Positions 36,985 to 45,684 are shown, counted from the stretch's first letter. The stretch is DNA of 64,000 bases from Nitriliruptoria bacterium (GCA_003553565.1 PWER01000097.1:1-64000), one strand, 5' to 3'. A program made the numbers and translations. The notes: generated by a model from the letters alone, not told the origin.

Positions 36985-37811
36985 GCGCCCCTCCACGGCG
37001 TCCACGACAGCGACGGCAGCGCCCGACGGGCGCGCTGGGTCAGCTCGTCGCGGCGACGCTGCTGCCACCGACCCACCCCGTAGCCCAGCGCGGCAGCCCC
37101 CACCGCGCTGGAGGCGGCAGTGCCCACGGTGGTCATGAGCTGGCGGGTGCGGGCCAGCTCGATGACCGGCCAGCCGCGCCGGTGAGCCACGGCCATCATC
37201 GGGCGGTCGGGGTTGACCGCGATCGGGTTGCCCACCAGCTGCATCATCGGCAGGTCGCTGGCCGAGTCGCTGTAGGCGTAGCAGGCGCGCAGGTCGTAGC
37301 CGCGCTCGGCGGCGAGCTCGCGGATGACCTCCGCCTTGCCCTCGCCGTAGCAGAAGGGACCGTCGAGCCGCCCGGTGTAGCGCCCGTCGACGATCTCGCT
37401 GCGCGTGCCCAGCCCTCCGGTGAGGTTCAGCGCCCCGGCGAGCTCGGCGACGATCTCGCTCGGGCTGGCGGAGACGATCCAGGTGTCGCGCCCGGCCTGC
37501 TCGTGCATGTCGAGCAGCGCCTGCGCCTCGGGGCGGATGCGTGGGAGCAGCTCCTCCAGCACCGAGGGCGCCAGCGCGTGCAGCGTCTCCGCGTCGGTCC
37601 CGGCCACGGTGGCCAGGATGCGGTCGCGCAGCGCCTCGCTCGTCTCGTCGGAGGCGCCGAAGACCTTGAACACGAGGGCCCGCCCAGCGTCGCGGGCGAG
37701 CCGGTGCAGCGGCACGAGGCCCTCGCGGTAGCAGGCCTTGGCGAAGTAGTAGGCGCTGCTGCCGGTCATGAGCGTGCGGTCGAGGTCGAAGAAGGCCGCG
37801 GACGCGGTCAT
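36981..37811 (-). CDS. HAD-IB family phosphatase (SerB-like)
   Basis: A 276-residue haloacid-dehalogenase-type phosphatase. Motif I is FFDLDRTL; motif II is in SASPSEIV; motif III/IV is GYDLRACYAYSDSASDLPMMQLVGNPIAVNPD. The HAD-IB pattern (subclass with helical cap) resembles SerB-like and actinobacterial lipid-phosphate phosphatases. A hydrophobic stretch and basic tail (GVGRWQQRRRDELTQRARRA) sit at the C-terminus and could hold it at the membrane. The substrate may be a phospholipid head group or phosphoserine. The gene precedes, and is translationally coupled with, the Fic-like gene. A TACACT hexamer on the minus strand (37850-37855) would be a suitable -10, giving a leader of roughly 35 nt. 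Confidence 0.88.
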   Translation of the reverse strand: MTASAAFFDLDRTLMTGSSAYYFAKACYREGLVPLHRLARDAGRALVFKVFGASDETSEALRDRILATVAGTDAETLHALAPSVLEELLPRIRPEAQALLDMHEQAGRDTWIVSASPSEIVAELAGALNLTGGLGTRSEIVDGRYTGRLDGPFCYGEGKAEVIRELAAERGYDLRACYAYSDSASDLPMMQLVGNPIAVNPDRPMMAVAHRRGWPVIELARTRQLMTTVGTAASSAVGAAALGYGVGRWQQRRRDELTQRARRALPSLSWTPWRGA

Positions 37812-37893
37812 CGGGCGCTCCGGTGTCGCTGGGGCCCAGGCACGACAGGAGTGTAGGGCCGCGCCCGGGCCGTCGACCCTCTCTCTGCTCCAC

Positions 37894-38424
37894 CTAGCCG
37901 CCGCGGAGCTCGCCACCGCCGGGGTCGTCGGGGTCCTCGCCGCGCTGGTCGTGCTCGTCGTGGCGCTCGACGTCGACCACGTCGACGTCGACCACCCCGT
38001 CCTGGTCGGCCGGGCCGCCGGGGCCGGGTCGCCCAGCGCGGCCGGCGCCGAAGGCCTGGAAGCCCAGCGAGTGGCGCACGCGCGAGCGCAGCACTCGGGC
38101 CAGCACCGCACGCGTGGGTGGCAGCAGCAGCGCCAGGCCCACCGCGTCGGTGGCGAACCCCGGGGTGACCAGCAGCGCGCCCGACACCAGGATCAGCACG
38201 CCGTCCACGACCTCGCCGGCGGGCAGGCGGCCCTCCGCCAGCGCCTGCTGGAAGCGCACCCAGGTGCGCAGGCCCTCGTACTTGACTAGCGAGGCGCCCA
38301 CGAACGCCACGGCGATCACCAGCAGGATCGTGGCGGCCGGGCCGATCACCCCGCCGACCTCGATGAGGATCCACAGCTCCAGCAGGGAGACGGCGACGAA
38401 AGCGAGGAACAGCAGCGCGCGCAT
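37894..38424 (-). CDS. fxsA: FxsA family membrane protein
   Basis: A 176-residue FxsA protein. The N-terminal two thirds contain three to four hydrophobic helices with the conserved order [25 protein letters not shown], then [52 protein letters not shown] and [13 protein letters not shown]. FxsA was named for suppressing F-plasmid exclusion of phage T7 in E. coli; its normal role in the envelope is unknown. The C-terminal 50 residues are a low-complexity acidic/glycine tail with [22 protein letters not shown]. The start is ATG; a GTG seven codons earlier is possible. Confidence 0.9.
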   Translation of the reverse strand: MRALLFLAFVAVSLLELWILIEVGGVIGPAATILLVIAVAFVGASLVKYEGLRTWVRFQQALAEGRLPAGEVVDGVLILVSGALLVTPGFATDAVGLALLLPPTRAVLARVLRSRVRHSLGFQAFGAGRAGRPGPGGPADQDGVVDVDVVDVERHDEHDQRGEDPDDPGGGELRGG

Positions 38425-38535
38425 GGTGAGTGCATCATCGCTCACACGTCGCGGCGCCGCAGCGCACTCGCGTGGTCGGCTACCCTCGACGCCAGCACGC
38501 GCCAGGCCCCTCGCATCCGGGAGGCACGGTCGACG

Positions 38536-38832
38536 ATGAGCACCGAGGCGCCCGTCCTCGACCCCACCGAGGTCCAGGAGACCGACTCCCGCAGCGCCCA
38601 CGACCAGCCGTGGAACGTGGTCGTGTGGAACGACCCGGTGACCCTCATGTCCTATGTGGTGTTCGTGCTGCGCAAGCTGTTCGGCCACGACGAGTCCACC
38701 GCCACCCGGCTGATGCTGCAGATCCACCACGAGGGCAAGGCGGTGGTCTCCAGCGGGCCCCGCGAGAAGTCCGAGCACGACGTGCACCGGCTGCACGCGC
38801 ACGGGCTGCAGGCGACGCTGCAACGGGGCTGA
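38536..38832 (+). CDS. clpS: ClpS adaptor for the Clp protease
   Basis: A 98-residue ClpS. It recognises N-degron substrates and hands them to ClpA/ClpC-ClpP. The core [25 protein letters not shown], the loop [18 protein letters not shown], and the C-terminal [19 protein letters not shown] are diagnostic. The NDP motif and following residues form the hydrophobic pocket for the N-end residue. An acidic/serine N-terminal extension of about 22 residues precedes the core. The DUF2017 gene follows 95 nt later in the same direction, the arrangement found across actinobacteria. GGGAGG lies 13 bases before the start. Confidence 0.95.
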   Translation: MSTEAPVLDPTEVQETDSRSAHDQPWNVVVWNDPVTLMSYVVFVLRKLFGHDESTATRLMLQIHHEGKAVVSSGPREKSEHDVHRLHAHGLQATLQRG

Positions 38833-38927
38833 CCCGCCAGGGCGTGGCCGAGCTCGCCGCGGCGCGGCCGGTCCGTCAGGGCTGGTCGCGGCGGCCCACA
38901 CCAGCACCGAACGCGGGAGACGAGCGG

Positions 38928-39452
38928 ATGAGCAAGCAGCGCGGGGCGCGACGCCTGGACGAGCAGGGCAGCGTGGAGCTCGTGATCGGCACCCACGAGC
39001 GGGATGCGCTCGCCGACCTCGCACCCCAGCTGCGGGCGGTGATCGAGGGCGAGGCCGAGGGCGACCTGGCCACCACCATCCGCGAGCGCCTGTTCCCCAC
39101 CGCCTACCCCGACGACCCCGACCGGCAGGCCGAGTACGAGGAGCTGGCGGGCGACGACCTCGCAGCGGGACGTCGCGACGCGCTGGCAACCTTCGAGCGC
39201 ACGCTGGAGGCCGGAAGGTCCGAGCGGGGCCGGTGGGTGGCGCGCCTGTCGGGCGAGGAGGCCGAGGCGTGGCTGGCGGTGGTCAACGACGGTCGGCTGC
39301 TGCTGGCCACCGCGGTGGGCATCACCGACGAGTCCTGCTGGGACGAGGGCCCAGACCCCGAGGACCCCGCCAGCGTGCTCCTGTTCTACCTGGGCTGGCT
39401 GGAGGAGGAGCTCGTGCAGGCGCTGCAGCACGGGCTCGACGCGACAGGTTGA
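38928..39452 (+). CDS. DUF2017 protein (ClpS partner)
   Basis: A 174-residue protein of the actinobacterial DUF2017 family, found almost always after clpS. It contains LELVIGTHERDALADLAPQL-like helices, LFPTAYPDDPDRQAEYEELAGDDL (the family hallmark FPxAYxDD), WVARLSGEEAEAWLAVVNDGRLLLATAVGI and a C-terminal helix LFYLGWLEEELVQAL. The chemistry is unknown; a regulatory role in Clp-dependent proteolysis is suggested by position only. The protein is highly acidic. The ATG is preceded by GGGAGACGAGCG, a moderate site; a longer upstream ORF extension was rejected because it runs through the clpS gene in another frame. Confidence 0.9.
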   Translation: MSKQRGARRLDEQGSVELVIGTHERDALADLAPQLRAVIEGEAEGDLATTIRERLFPTAYPDDPDRQAEYEELAGDDLAAGRRDALATFERTLEAGRSERGRWVARLSGEEAEAWLAVVNDGRLLLATAVGITDESCWDEGPDPEDPASVLLFYLGWLEEELVQALQHGLDATG

Positions 39453-39512
39453 GAGACCGCGGCCGCCGACCCCGGGCGAGCCGCGCTCGTGCCGCGTCCC
39501 CCACCCCAATCG

Positions 39513-39528
39513 GTTACTCTGCGGTAAC
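39513..39528 (+). promoter_or_regulatory. inverted repeat (operator-like) over the tetR promoter
   Basis: GTTAC and GTAAC flank a 6-nt centre and overlap a -10 hexamer TACTCT (39515-39520). The hexamer ends 8 nt before the ATG of the TetR gene. The repeat ends directly next to that ATG, an ideal place for autorepression of a leaderless gene. Confidence 0.55.
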
Positions 39529-40239
39529 ATGACGTCGTCCAGCTCGCGCCCGCCCTCGGAGCGCTCGGATGAGGCCGCGACAGCCACCGGCTGGCGCGAG
39601 CCGCGCACGCGCCTGAGCGCCCCCGAGCGCCGCCACCAGCTGCTCGCCGTAGCCGGCTCGCTGTTCGCCGAGCACGGCTACCACGGCCTGTCGATGGAGC
39701 AGCTCGCCGATGCCGCCGGGGTCAGCAAGCCGGTGCTATACCAGCACTTCCCCTCCAAGCGCGACCTCTACCTGGGGCTGCTGCGCGACGCGGTGCGCGA
39801 GATGGAGGCCCAGGTCACGCGTGCCCTGGAGGGCTCGCGCGACAACAAGGCGCGGGTGCACGAGGCGATCCACGCCTACTTCGACTTCCTGGAGGACCAG
39901 CGGTTCAAGCTCGTCTTCGGGACGGTGGAGCTCGCCGACGCCGATGTGCGGGCCGAGGTCGACGGCGCGAACCGTCGCATGGCCGATGTCGTGGGTGGGC
40001 TGATCGCAGCCGACGCCGGGCTCGATCACGACCGGGCGCGCTTCCTGGCCCGCGCGGTCCAGGCCATCGCCACCGAGGGCGCCCGCTTCTGGCTCGAGCA
40101 CGGCGCGCTCGACCGCGACGAGGCCGTGCGGCTGCTCGCACGGCTGTCGTGGCGCGGGCTCGGCTCGTTCCGCCCCGACGAGGAGGCGCCCGAGGGCGCC
40201 GATGCCAGACCAGCGAGCCCCTCGGAGTCCGAGGCCTGA
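39529..40239 (+). CDS. TetR family transcriptional regulator
   Basis: A 236-residue repressor. The N-terminal 30 residues are polar and Ser/Thr/Glu-rich. The DNA-binding helix-turn-helix runs RRHQLLAVAGSLFAEHGYHGLSMEQLADAAGVSKPVLYQHFPSKRDLY, a textbook TetR motif. The ligand domain follows (about 95-215) and ends with an acidic tail. An inverted repeat over its own promoter suggests autoregulation. It is upstream of the DEAD-box helicase gene but separated by a 243-nt spacer, so it need not control it. The ligand is unknown. Confidence 0.93.
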   Translation: MTSSSSRPPSERSDEAATATGWREPRTRLSAPERRHQLLAVAGSLFAEHGYHGLSMEQLADAAGVSKPVLYQHFPSKRDLYLGLLRDAVREMEAQVTRALEGSRDNKARVHEAIHAYFDFLEDQRFKLVFGTVELADADVRAEVDGANRRMADVVGGLIAADAGLDHDRARFLARAVQAIATEGARFWLEHGALDRDEAVRLLARLSWRGLGSFRPDEEAPEGADARPASPSESEA

Positions 40240-40333
40240 CCTGCGGGCTCGGCGCCCAGGGAGCCGGCGGCTGAGCGCTGCCGCGGCGTTGGGCGCACGA
40301 CAGCGCCGGCGCGGCCACGGCTGCGGCGACCGC

Positions 40334-40339
40334 TACCAT
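40334..40339 (+). promoter_or_regulatory. candidate -10 (TACCAT) of the DEAD-box helicase gene, long leader
   Basis: TACCAT lies in CGCTACCATTGC, the only good TAnnnT hexamer of the 243-nt spacer 40240-40482. Transcription from here would give a leader of about 137 nt before the ATG, as is common in cold-shock helicase genes. No -35 is clear. Confidence 0.35.
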
Positions 40340-40482
40340 TGCTGATGCAACGCGGCTGCGCTCGGCCCGACCGCACCACTTCAGGGCCGGCGCTGCGGCG
40401 GTGTTCCGACGCTGCCGTCTGCGCCGACCGCGCCTGCGCGACCATCGGCGCCAGCCCGCTCCACTCCAACAAGCGATTCGTC

Positions 40483-42825
40483 ATGTCCACCCCCACAGAC
40501 CAGCCGACCACCCAGTCCTTCACCGACCTCGGCGTGGACTCCGACCTGGCCGATGCGCTGGCCGAGGCCGGCATCACCCAGCCGTTCCCGGTCCAGGAGC
40601 TCACGCTCCCGCTCGGTCTGGGCGGCGCTGATGTCATTGGCCAGGCGCGCACCGGCACCGGCAAGACCCTGGCGTTTGGCCTGCCGCTGGTCCAGCGGCT
40701 GCGCGACGACGTCAACGCCGTGCAGGCGCTGGTGATCGTGCCGACGCGCGAGCTGTGCCTGCAGGTCGCGCAGGACCTGCGCACCGCCGGCGCACCGCGC
40801 GACGTCAGGGTGCTCGAGGTGTTCGGGGGACGCCCGATCGGGCCCCAGATCGAGACGCTGCAGGAGGGCGCCGACATCGTGGTGGGCACCCCCGGTCGTC
40901 TGCTGGACCTGCTCGGGCGCGGCGCCCTCGACCTGTCGCGCGCCCACAAGCTGGTGCTGGACGAGGCCGACGAGATGCTCGACCTCGGCTTCCTCCCCGA
41001 CGTCGAGCAGCTCATCCAGGCGTGTCCCGACCAGCGGCAGACGTTGCTGTTCAGCGCGACGATGCCCGGGCCGGTGGTGCGCCTGGCGCGGCGCTACATG
41101 AGCAAGCCGACGTTCCTGCGCGGCGAGGACGAGCCCAGCCAGGTGGCCCCGGCCACCGAGCAGTACTTCTTCTCCTGCCACCGCCTGGACAAGCCGGCCG
41201 TGCTGGCGCGCATCCTCCAGGCGCCTGACCGCGGGCTGTGCCTGGTGTTCACCCGCACCAAGCGCATGGCCGACCAGCTCGCCAACGAGCTCCGCGAGCG
41301 CGATGTCAACGCCTCGCCGATCCACTCGGATCTGCGCCAGGAGGCCCGCGAGCGGGCGCTGCGCCGCTTCCGCGACCACAAGGACGACGTGCTGGTGGCC
41401 ACCGAGGTCGCCGCGCGCGGCCTGGACATCACCGACGTCACCCACGTGGTGAACTACGACTGCCCCGACGACGAGAAGATGTACCTGCACCGGATCGGGC
41501 GGACCGGTCGTGCGGGTGCTGCCGGGGTGGCCATCACGCTGGCGGTGTGGCACGAGCTGGCGCGGCTCGAGATGATCAAGAAGGCGCTTGGCGTCGAGAC
41601 GCCGACCCATGAGGTGTTCTCGACCTCGCCGCTGCTCGACGAGCTGTTCGATCTGCCACCGCGCGGGCAGGCGCATCGCAGCCCGTCCACGCGCGAGAAG
41701 GGCGAGGCCGGCTCGTCTCGTGGCCGCGGCAAGCAGGGCGACGCCACGTCTCGCGGTCGTGGCAAGCAGGGCGGCGGCAAGCAGGGCGGCGGCAAGCAGG
41801 GCCCAGCACGCGAGGGTGGCAAGCCCGATCGCAGCTCGGGTGGGAAGCGCTCGGGCGACGCGCCGCGCGAGGACGCGCCGCGCGAGGACGCGACGAGCGG
41901 CGCGACGCAGGACGCCGCGACGGCACGCTCCGGTGAGAGCGAAGCCACCGCCGACACCACGCCGCACGAGCGTGGCGAACGCTCCCCGACGCCTCGGGGC
42001 GAGCAGGGACGGTCCCGCCGGCGCACACGCTCTCGGCGCCGCGGCAGCGATGCGAGCCCCGAGCCCGAGCAGGCCGATGGTCACGCCCCAGCCGAGGTGG
42101 CCGCGCAGCCATCCGGCTCGGACCGCTCCCCCAGCCCGGACCGCTCTGCGAACAGCGCGAGCGCCGCTGCTGCCTCCTCCACTCGGACCGACGACAGCGC
42201 CGAGGACGGCAGCGGTCGCGTGCGCCGCCGCACGCGCCGGCGCAGCACCACCCAGGGCAGCGGCACCGGCTCGGGCGCGCGCAGCGATGGCGCACGCGCC
42301 GACCAGCAGGGGGCTGGCACCAGCGACCGGCACGCCGCCGACGAGCCCACAGCAGACGGCGCACCGCAGGCCGGCTCGGACGAGGCCGGTGCGGGGCCCG
42401 GTGAGCGCTCCGCGGGGGGGCGCGGCAGCGGCAGCCAGCGGCGCGGCGGCCGCAACCGGGGTGGCCGCAACCGGGGTGGCCGCAACCGCGGCGGACGCAA
42501 CCGCGACCAAGCCGGCGGGGACCAGGCCAGCGGAGACGGCCAGCGGGACGGCCAGGAGCGCGGCACCAGCCGCTCCAAGGACGACGGTGGCGACCGCGAG
42601 CAGCGCGGTGGCGGCGGCGGTCGCCGCGACCGAGGCCGCCGTGGCGATGGCAGCGGCTCGCGCGACGGGCGCTCGCGCGACGGGCGCTCCCGCGACGGGC
42701 GCAAGGGGAACCGGCGCGGTGGGCAGCGCCAGCGCATCCCCACCGCTGATGTCCCCGCCGAGACCGCTCGCGGCGAGGGGCAGCCCATGATCCGCCGCCC
42801 GCTGCAGGTCGAGCACCTGCCCTGA
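40483..42825 (+). CDS. DEAD-box RNA helicase with long basic repeat tail
   Basis: A 780-residue DEAD-box protein. The Q-motif region TQPFPVQEL, Walker A ARTGTGKT (55-62), PTRELCLQVAQDLR, TPGRLLDLL, DEAD (160-163), SAT and the C-terminal VATEVAARGLDITDVTHVVNYD and HRIGRTGR complete the helicase core by about residue 345. The final 380 residues are disordered and repetitive: KQGGG triplets, EDAPR repeats, Ser/Arg/Thr-rich stretches, GGRNR four times and SRDGR three times. Such tails bind RNA and drive condensates in cold-shock helicases (DeaD/RhlE-type). It probably remodels ribosomal or mRNA structure. The repeated tail is likely unstable in length. Confidence 0.93.
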   Translation: MSTPTDQPTTQSFTDLGVDSDLADALAEAGITQPFPVQELTLPLGLGGADVIGQARTGTGKTLAFGLPLVQRLRDDVNAVQALVIVPTRELCLQVAQDLRTAGAPRDVRVLEVFGGRPIGPQIETLQEGADIVVGTPGRLLDLLGRGALDLSRAHKLVLDEADEMLDLGFLPDVEQLIQACPDQRQTLLFSATMPGPVVRLARRYMSKPTFLRGEDEPSQVAPATEQYFFSCHRLDKPAVLARILQAPDRGLCLVFTRTKRMADQLANELRERDVNASPIHSDLRQEARERALRRFRDHKDDVLVATEVAARGLDITDVTHVVNYDCPDDEKMYLHRIGRTGRAGAAGVAITLAVWHELARLEMIKKALGVETPTHEVFSTSPLLDELFDLPPRGQAHRSPSTREKGEAGSSRGRGKQGDATSRGRGKQGGGKQGGGKQGPAREGGKPDRSSGGKRSGDAPREDAPREDATSGATQDAATARSGESEATADTTPHERGERSPTPRGEQGRSRRRTRSRRRGSDASPEPEQADGHAPAEVAAQPSGSDRSPSPDRSANSASAAAASSTRTDDSAEDGSGRVRRRTRRRSTTQGSGTGSGARSDGARADQQGAGTSDRHAADEPTADGAPQAGSDEAGAGPGERSAGGRGSGSQRRGGRNRGGRNRGGRNRGGRNRDQAGGDQASGDGQRDGQERGTSRSKDDGGDREQRGGGGGRRDRGRRGDGSGSRDGRSRDGRSRDGRKGNRRGGQRQRIPTADVPAETARGEGQPMIRRPLQVEHLP

Positions 42826-42857
42826 CGCGCTGCGGCGCCACGGCGCGGTGGGGGGCG

Positions 42858-43664
42858 TCAGGGCTCGGCGCTCGCGCCGTCCCGCACCAGGCGTGCCAGG
42901 CCCTCGACCAGCGAGGGACCGGCCACGATCACCCCGTCGTCGCCGAAGGTGCGCTGCGCCGCGCCGGCCTCGTGCGCGATGAGCTCGCCGGCGGCGCGAT
43001 CCCACGCGCTCAGGTGGTCCTCGTAGAACGCGTCGAGGCGGCCGCAGGCGACCTCGCACAGGTCGAGCGCCGCGGCGCCACCCCGGCGCAGGTTACCGAC
43101 CTCGCCGACGACGCGCGCGACGACCGCGCCCTGTGCGCGACGAGCCTGCCGGTCGTAGGCGAACCCGGTGCCCACCAGCGCCTGGGGCAGCGCCACGGCG
43201 TCGGGGCACGCGATGGGGTCGCCGTCGCGCCACGCGCCGTGCCCGCGTGCGGCCGCGAACGTCTCTGGCACCAGCGGGTCGTGCACCACCCCGACCAGCG
43301 TCCCGTGCGCGTCCGCGCACGCCACGCTGACGCACCACGGCCGACGCCCGTACACGAAGTTGACCGTCCCATCGAGCGGGTCGAGCACCCAGCGCAGACC
43401 GCCGCGACCGGCGTGGTCGCCGCTCTCCTCGCCGAGCACGGCGTCATCGGGGCGGGCCTCGCGCAGGCGCGCCAGCAGCACGGTCTCGGCGGCGCGGTCG
43501 GCGTCGCTGACGTAGTCGACCGAGGAGGACTTGGTGGCCACCTCCCCCGCGCGACCGAACCAGCGCACCAGCTCGGCGCCGGCAGCCCGCGCGAGCTCGT
43601 CGGCCAGGCCCAGCAGCGCCTCGGCCTCGGCCGGCGATGTGGCGGATCGCGGGGTCTCGGACAT
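42858..43664 (-). CDS. inositol-monophosphatase-family phosphatase
   Basis: A 268-residue Mg2+-dependent phosphatase of the IMPase/SuhB superfamily. Metal-binding motifs are the EESGD segment (DDAVLGEESGDH), WVLDPLDGTVNFVYGRRPWCVSVA and AWDRAAGELIAHEAG. KSSSVDYVSDADRAAE near the N-terminus is the usual K..(x)D..T-like region. Substrate may be inositol-phosphate, histidinol-phosphate or a nucleotide; inositol phosphate would suit mycothiol and phosphatidylinositol synthesis. GGGAGG precedes the ATG by nine bases. The upstream ORF extension overlaps the ParA gene and was rejected. Confidence 0.9.
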   Translation of the reverse strand: MSETPRSATSPAEAEALLGLADELARAAGAELVRWFGRAGEVATKSSSVDYVSDADRAAETVLLARLREARPDDAVLGEESGDHAGRGGLRWVLDPLDGTVNFVYGRRPWCVSVACADAHGTLVGVVHDPLVPETFAAARGHGAWRDGDPIACPDAVALPQALVGTGFAYDRQARRAQGAVVARVVGEVGNLRRGGAAALDLCEVACGRLDAFYEDHLSAWDRAAGELIAHEAGAAQRTFGDDGVIVAGPSLVEGLARLVRDGASAEP

Positions 43665-43714
43665 GGCGATCCTCCCTGGGAGGGGCTGACGCGGGGGCGG
43701 CCGCGCCGGCGGGG

Positions 43715-44536
43715 TCACCGTGGCGGGCGCCCCTCGGCGCGGGCCTCGTCGTCGGGGTCGACGGGCAGGTCCAGCAGGCGCGCGGCCAGCACGCGATACG
43801 CTGCGGCGCCGGGCACCGAGGGGTCGTGGGCGTGGATGGTCACCCCACGGTTGGGTGCCTCGGCGAAGCGCACGCTCTTGCGCACCGGCGGCCCGGCCAG
43901 CGGCAGGTCGTAGCGCTCGGTGACGTCGGCGAGGACCGCGCGGGCGTGGCGGGTGCGGCCGTCGTACATCGTGGCGGTCAGACCCGCCACGGTCAGGTCG
44001 GGGTTGGTCAGGTGCTGCACGTCGGCGATCGTGTCGAGCAGCTGGGCCACGCCCCGGTGGGAGAGGGTCTCGCACTGCAGCGGGATCAGCACCCGGTCGG
44101 CGGTGGTCAGCGCGTTGAGGGTGAGCACCCCCAGCGAGGGCGGGCCGTCCAGGAGGATCGCGTCGTAGGCGTCGCGCACCGGCTCCAGGGCGCCGCGCAG
44201 CACGTGCTCGCGTCCGGTGCGGGTCAGCAGCGCCGTCTCGGCGCCGGCCAGGTCGATGGAGGCCGGCACGAGATCGGTCTCGGGGTGCGCCACGATCGTG
44301 TCCGCGATCGCCGCCCGTCCGGCGACCACCTCGTTGAGGGTGGGTGCCAGCGCGTCGGGGTCGTAGCCGAGGCTGAACGTGGCGCAGGCCTGCGGGTCGC
44401 AGTCGATCACCAGCACCGCCAGCCCACGCGCGGACAGCGCCCCGGCGATCGACAGCGTCGTGGTGGTCTTGGCCACGCCGCCCTTCTGGTTGGCCACGGC
44501 CACGACCGCGGCCTGCTCGGACACGTCGGCGGACAT
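43715..44536 (-). CDS. parA: ParA/Soj-type ATPase (orphan)
   Basis: A 273-residue MinD/ParA ATPase. The deviant Walker A is NQKGGVAKTTT (residues 17-26), Walker A' is IDCDPQACATF, and Walker B is ILLDGPPSLGVLTLNAL. The VLIPLQCETLSHRGVAQLLDTI stretch is typical of Soj. The lysine in KGGVAKT and its alanine (usual Gly) resemble the actinobacterial ParA that sits beside scpA-scpB, as in Mycobacterium Rv1708. Here neither parB nor scpA/scpB is nearby, so its partner is unknown. It probably acts in positioning of chromosome or protein complexes. The IMPase gene lies 50 nt downstream on the same strand. Confidence 0.9.
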   Translation of the reverse strand: MSADVSEQAAVVAVANQKGGVAKTTTTLSIAGALSARGLAVLVIDCDPQACATFSLGYDPDALAPTLNEVVAGRAAIADTIVAHPETDLVPASIDLAGAETALLTRTGREHVLRGALEPVRDAYDAILLDGPPSLGVLTLNALTTADRVLIPLQCETLSHRGVAQLLDTIADVQHLTNPDLTVAGLTATMYDGRTRHARAVLADVTERYDLPLAGPPVRKSVRFAEAPNRGVTIHAHDPSVPGAAAYRVLAARLLDLPVDPDDEARAEGRPPR

Positions 44537-44920
44537 CCGGCTCTCCGCTCGAGTCAGCGATCGCGGGTCGGCGGCAAGGGGTGCACCAGCGGCGCCGCAG
44601 CGCGCGAGCCGGCCTGGTCCCGCCCTCCGTGAGCCCAGCTCAGAGCGGGACTCCAGTCCGACGCGTAGGCCCCACGCCGCGATGTGCGACGCGCCTGCGC
44701 GGCCTTGCGGGGGCCCAGGGGCGGCGGTAGGCGTTCCCCGTCACCGGTCGCCGCGGACGGCGAGAGGTGACTGAGTGGACCGCCGTTTCAGCGTGTAAGC
44801 CTCCGAGGGGATCCGACGGAGGGCGGGGCCACGCCGGCTCGCAGCACGCCAGGCTACCGCGGGCTGCTCTCGAGCGCCGAGCGCCCCCCGCGCGGCGGTG
44901 CGCAGGCAGCCGCCGCAGGG
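44537..44920. other. intergenic region without a recognisable gene
   Basis: This 384-nt spacer lies between the parA start and the FHA-LuxR stop, both on the minus strand. A short inverted repeat (GCCTCCG at 44799, CGGAGGGC downstream) may terminate transcription of the FHA gene. A GAGAGGTGACTGAGTGG stretch resembles the start of a tRNA-Ser but no matching arms follow. No ORF has a supporting family pattern. Confidence 0.5.
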
Positions 44921-45508
44921 TCACTCCGCGTCGTCGAGGAGGCCGAGGCGCAGCGCAGCGGCCACCGCCGAGGTGCGGTTGCGGGTGCCGAGGCGGTCGA
45001 AGACCTCCTGGCAGTGCGCCTTCACCGTGCGCTCGGTCACGCCGAGCCGTCGAGCGATCTCGGGGTTGGTGAGCCCGTCGCGCAGGTAGGCGAGCACCTC
45101 CTTCTGCCGTGGCGAGAGCACCGGACGCTCCACATCGGGCACCACCTCGAGCATCTCGGTGGCGTCCTCGCGCTCCATGGCGGCGGTGCGGTCGTCGAAT
45201 CGGGCCTGCACCGCACCGAAGCGCACGCTGTCGCCGTGCTGCAGAGCGCGGGCACCGGTGACCTGCTCGTCGTTGACCCACGTGCCGCCGGTCGAGCCGA
45301 GGTCCTCGATCCAGACCGCGCCCGAGTGCTTGCGGACCACCGCGTGGGTCCGGCTGACGTGCGGGTCGGGCAGGTGCACGTCGCTGCTCTCGCGTCGACC
45401 GACAACGGCCTCGTCCTGATCCAGCGAGAAGCTCTGACCCTGCAAGCTCCCCTCGCTGACGATCACCAACGTCGGCAGCGGCGTGAGCCGCTTCGCTGGG
45501 CCAACCAC
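44921..45508 (-). CDS. FHA-domain LuxR-type response regulator
   Basis: A 195-residue protein with two domains. The N-terminal FHA domain has VVGRRESSDVHLPDPHVSRTHAVV and GAVWIEDLGSTGGTWVND, with the conserved GR, SRTH and N residues that bind phosphothreonine. The LuxR (NarL) helix-turn-helix is at the C-terminus: LSPRQKEVLAYLRDGLTNPEIARRLGVTERTVKAHCQEVFDRLG. FHA linked to LuxR suggests a DNA-binding protein switched by Ser/Thr kinase phosphorylation rather than by a histidine kinase. No kinase gene is nearby. The start is GTG, seven bases after AAGGAG, chosen over an upstream in-frame ATG. Confidence 0.9.
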   Translation of the reverse strand: MVGPAKRLTPLPTLVIVSEGSLQGQSFSLDQDEAVVGRRESSDVHLPDPHVSRTHAVVRKHSGAVWIEDLGSTGGTWVNDEQVTGARALQHGDSVRFGAVQARFDDRTAAMEREDATEMLEVVPDVERPVLSPRQKEVLAYLRDGLTNPEIARRLGVTERTVKAHCQEVFDRLGTRNRTSAVAAALRLGLLDDAE

Positions 45509-45671
45509 GGGTCTGCTCCTTGGGTCGCCGGCGCGGGTCGATGCACGGCGAGTGCGCCGCGCGTGCAGCCTAACCCGGGCGCGACCCCGCCGGTGACAGG
45601 CACCGTCGGCAGCCACCGCGGCGCTCCTGCCGCTGCCGCTGGACAGTGGACGGGCGTCCGAGGCGGCGGGC

Positions 45672-45677
45672 TAGGCT
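45672..45677 (+). promoter_or_regulatory. -10 hexamer TAGGCT of a leaderless promoter
   Basis: Ends 7 nt before the ATG of the NUDIX gene, with no ribosome-binding site. Confidence 0.5.
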
Positions 45678-45684
45678 GCGCCGC

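Noticed and set aside
36985-37893. N-terminal extension of the Fic-like frame
   Set aside because: It is out of frame over the HAD gene, which has full HAD motifs; the GTG at 36984 is the natural start.
40381-43059. 892-residue open frame on the minus strand opposite the DEAD-box gene
   Set aside because: It is a GC-driven antisense frame of the helicase and IMPase genes; it is Ala/Arg/Val-rich with no family pattern.
44759-44875. tRNA-Ser-like start (GAGAGGTGACTGAGTGG)
   Set aside because: No anticodon arm, T arm or acceptor partner at the correct distance; the cloverleaf cannot be formed.
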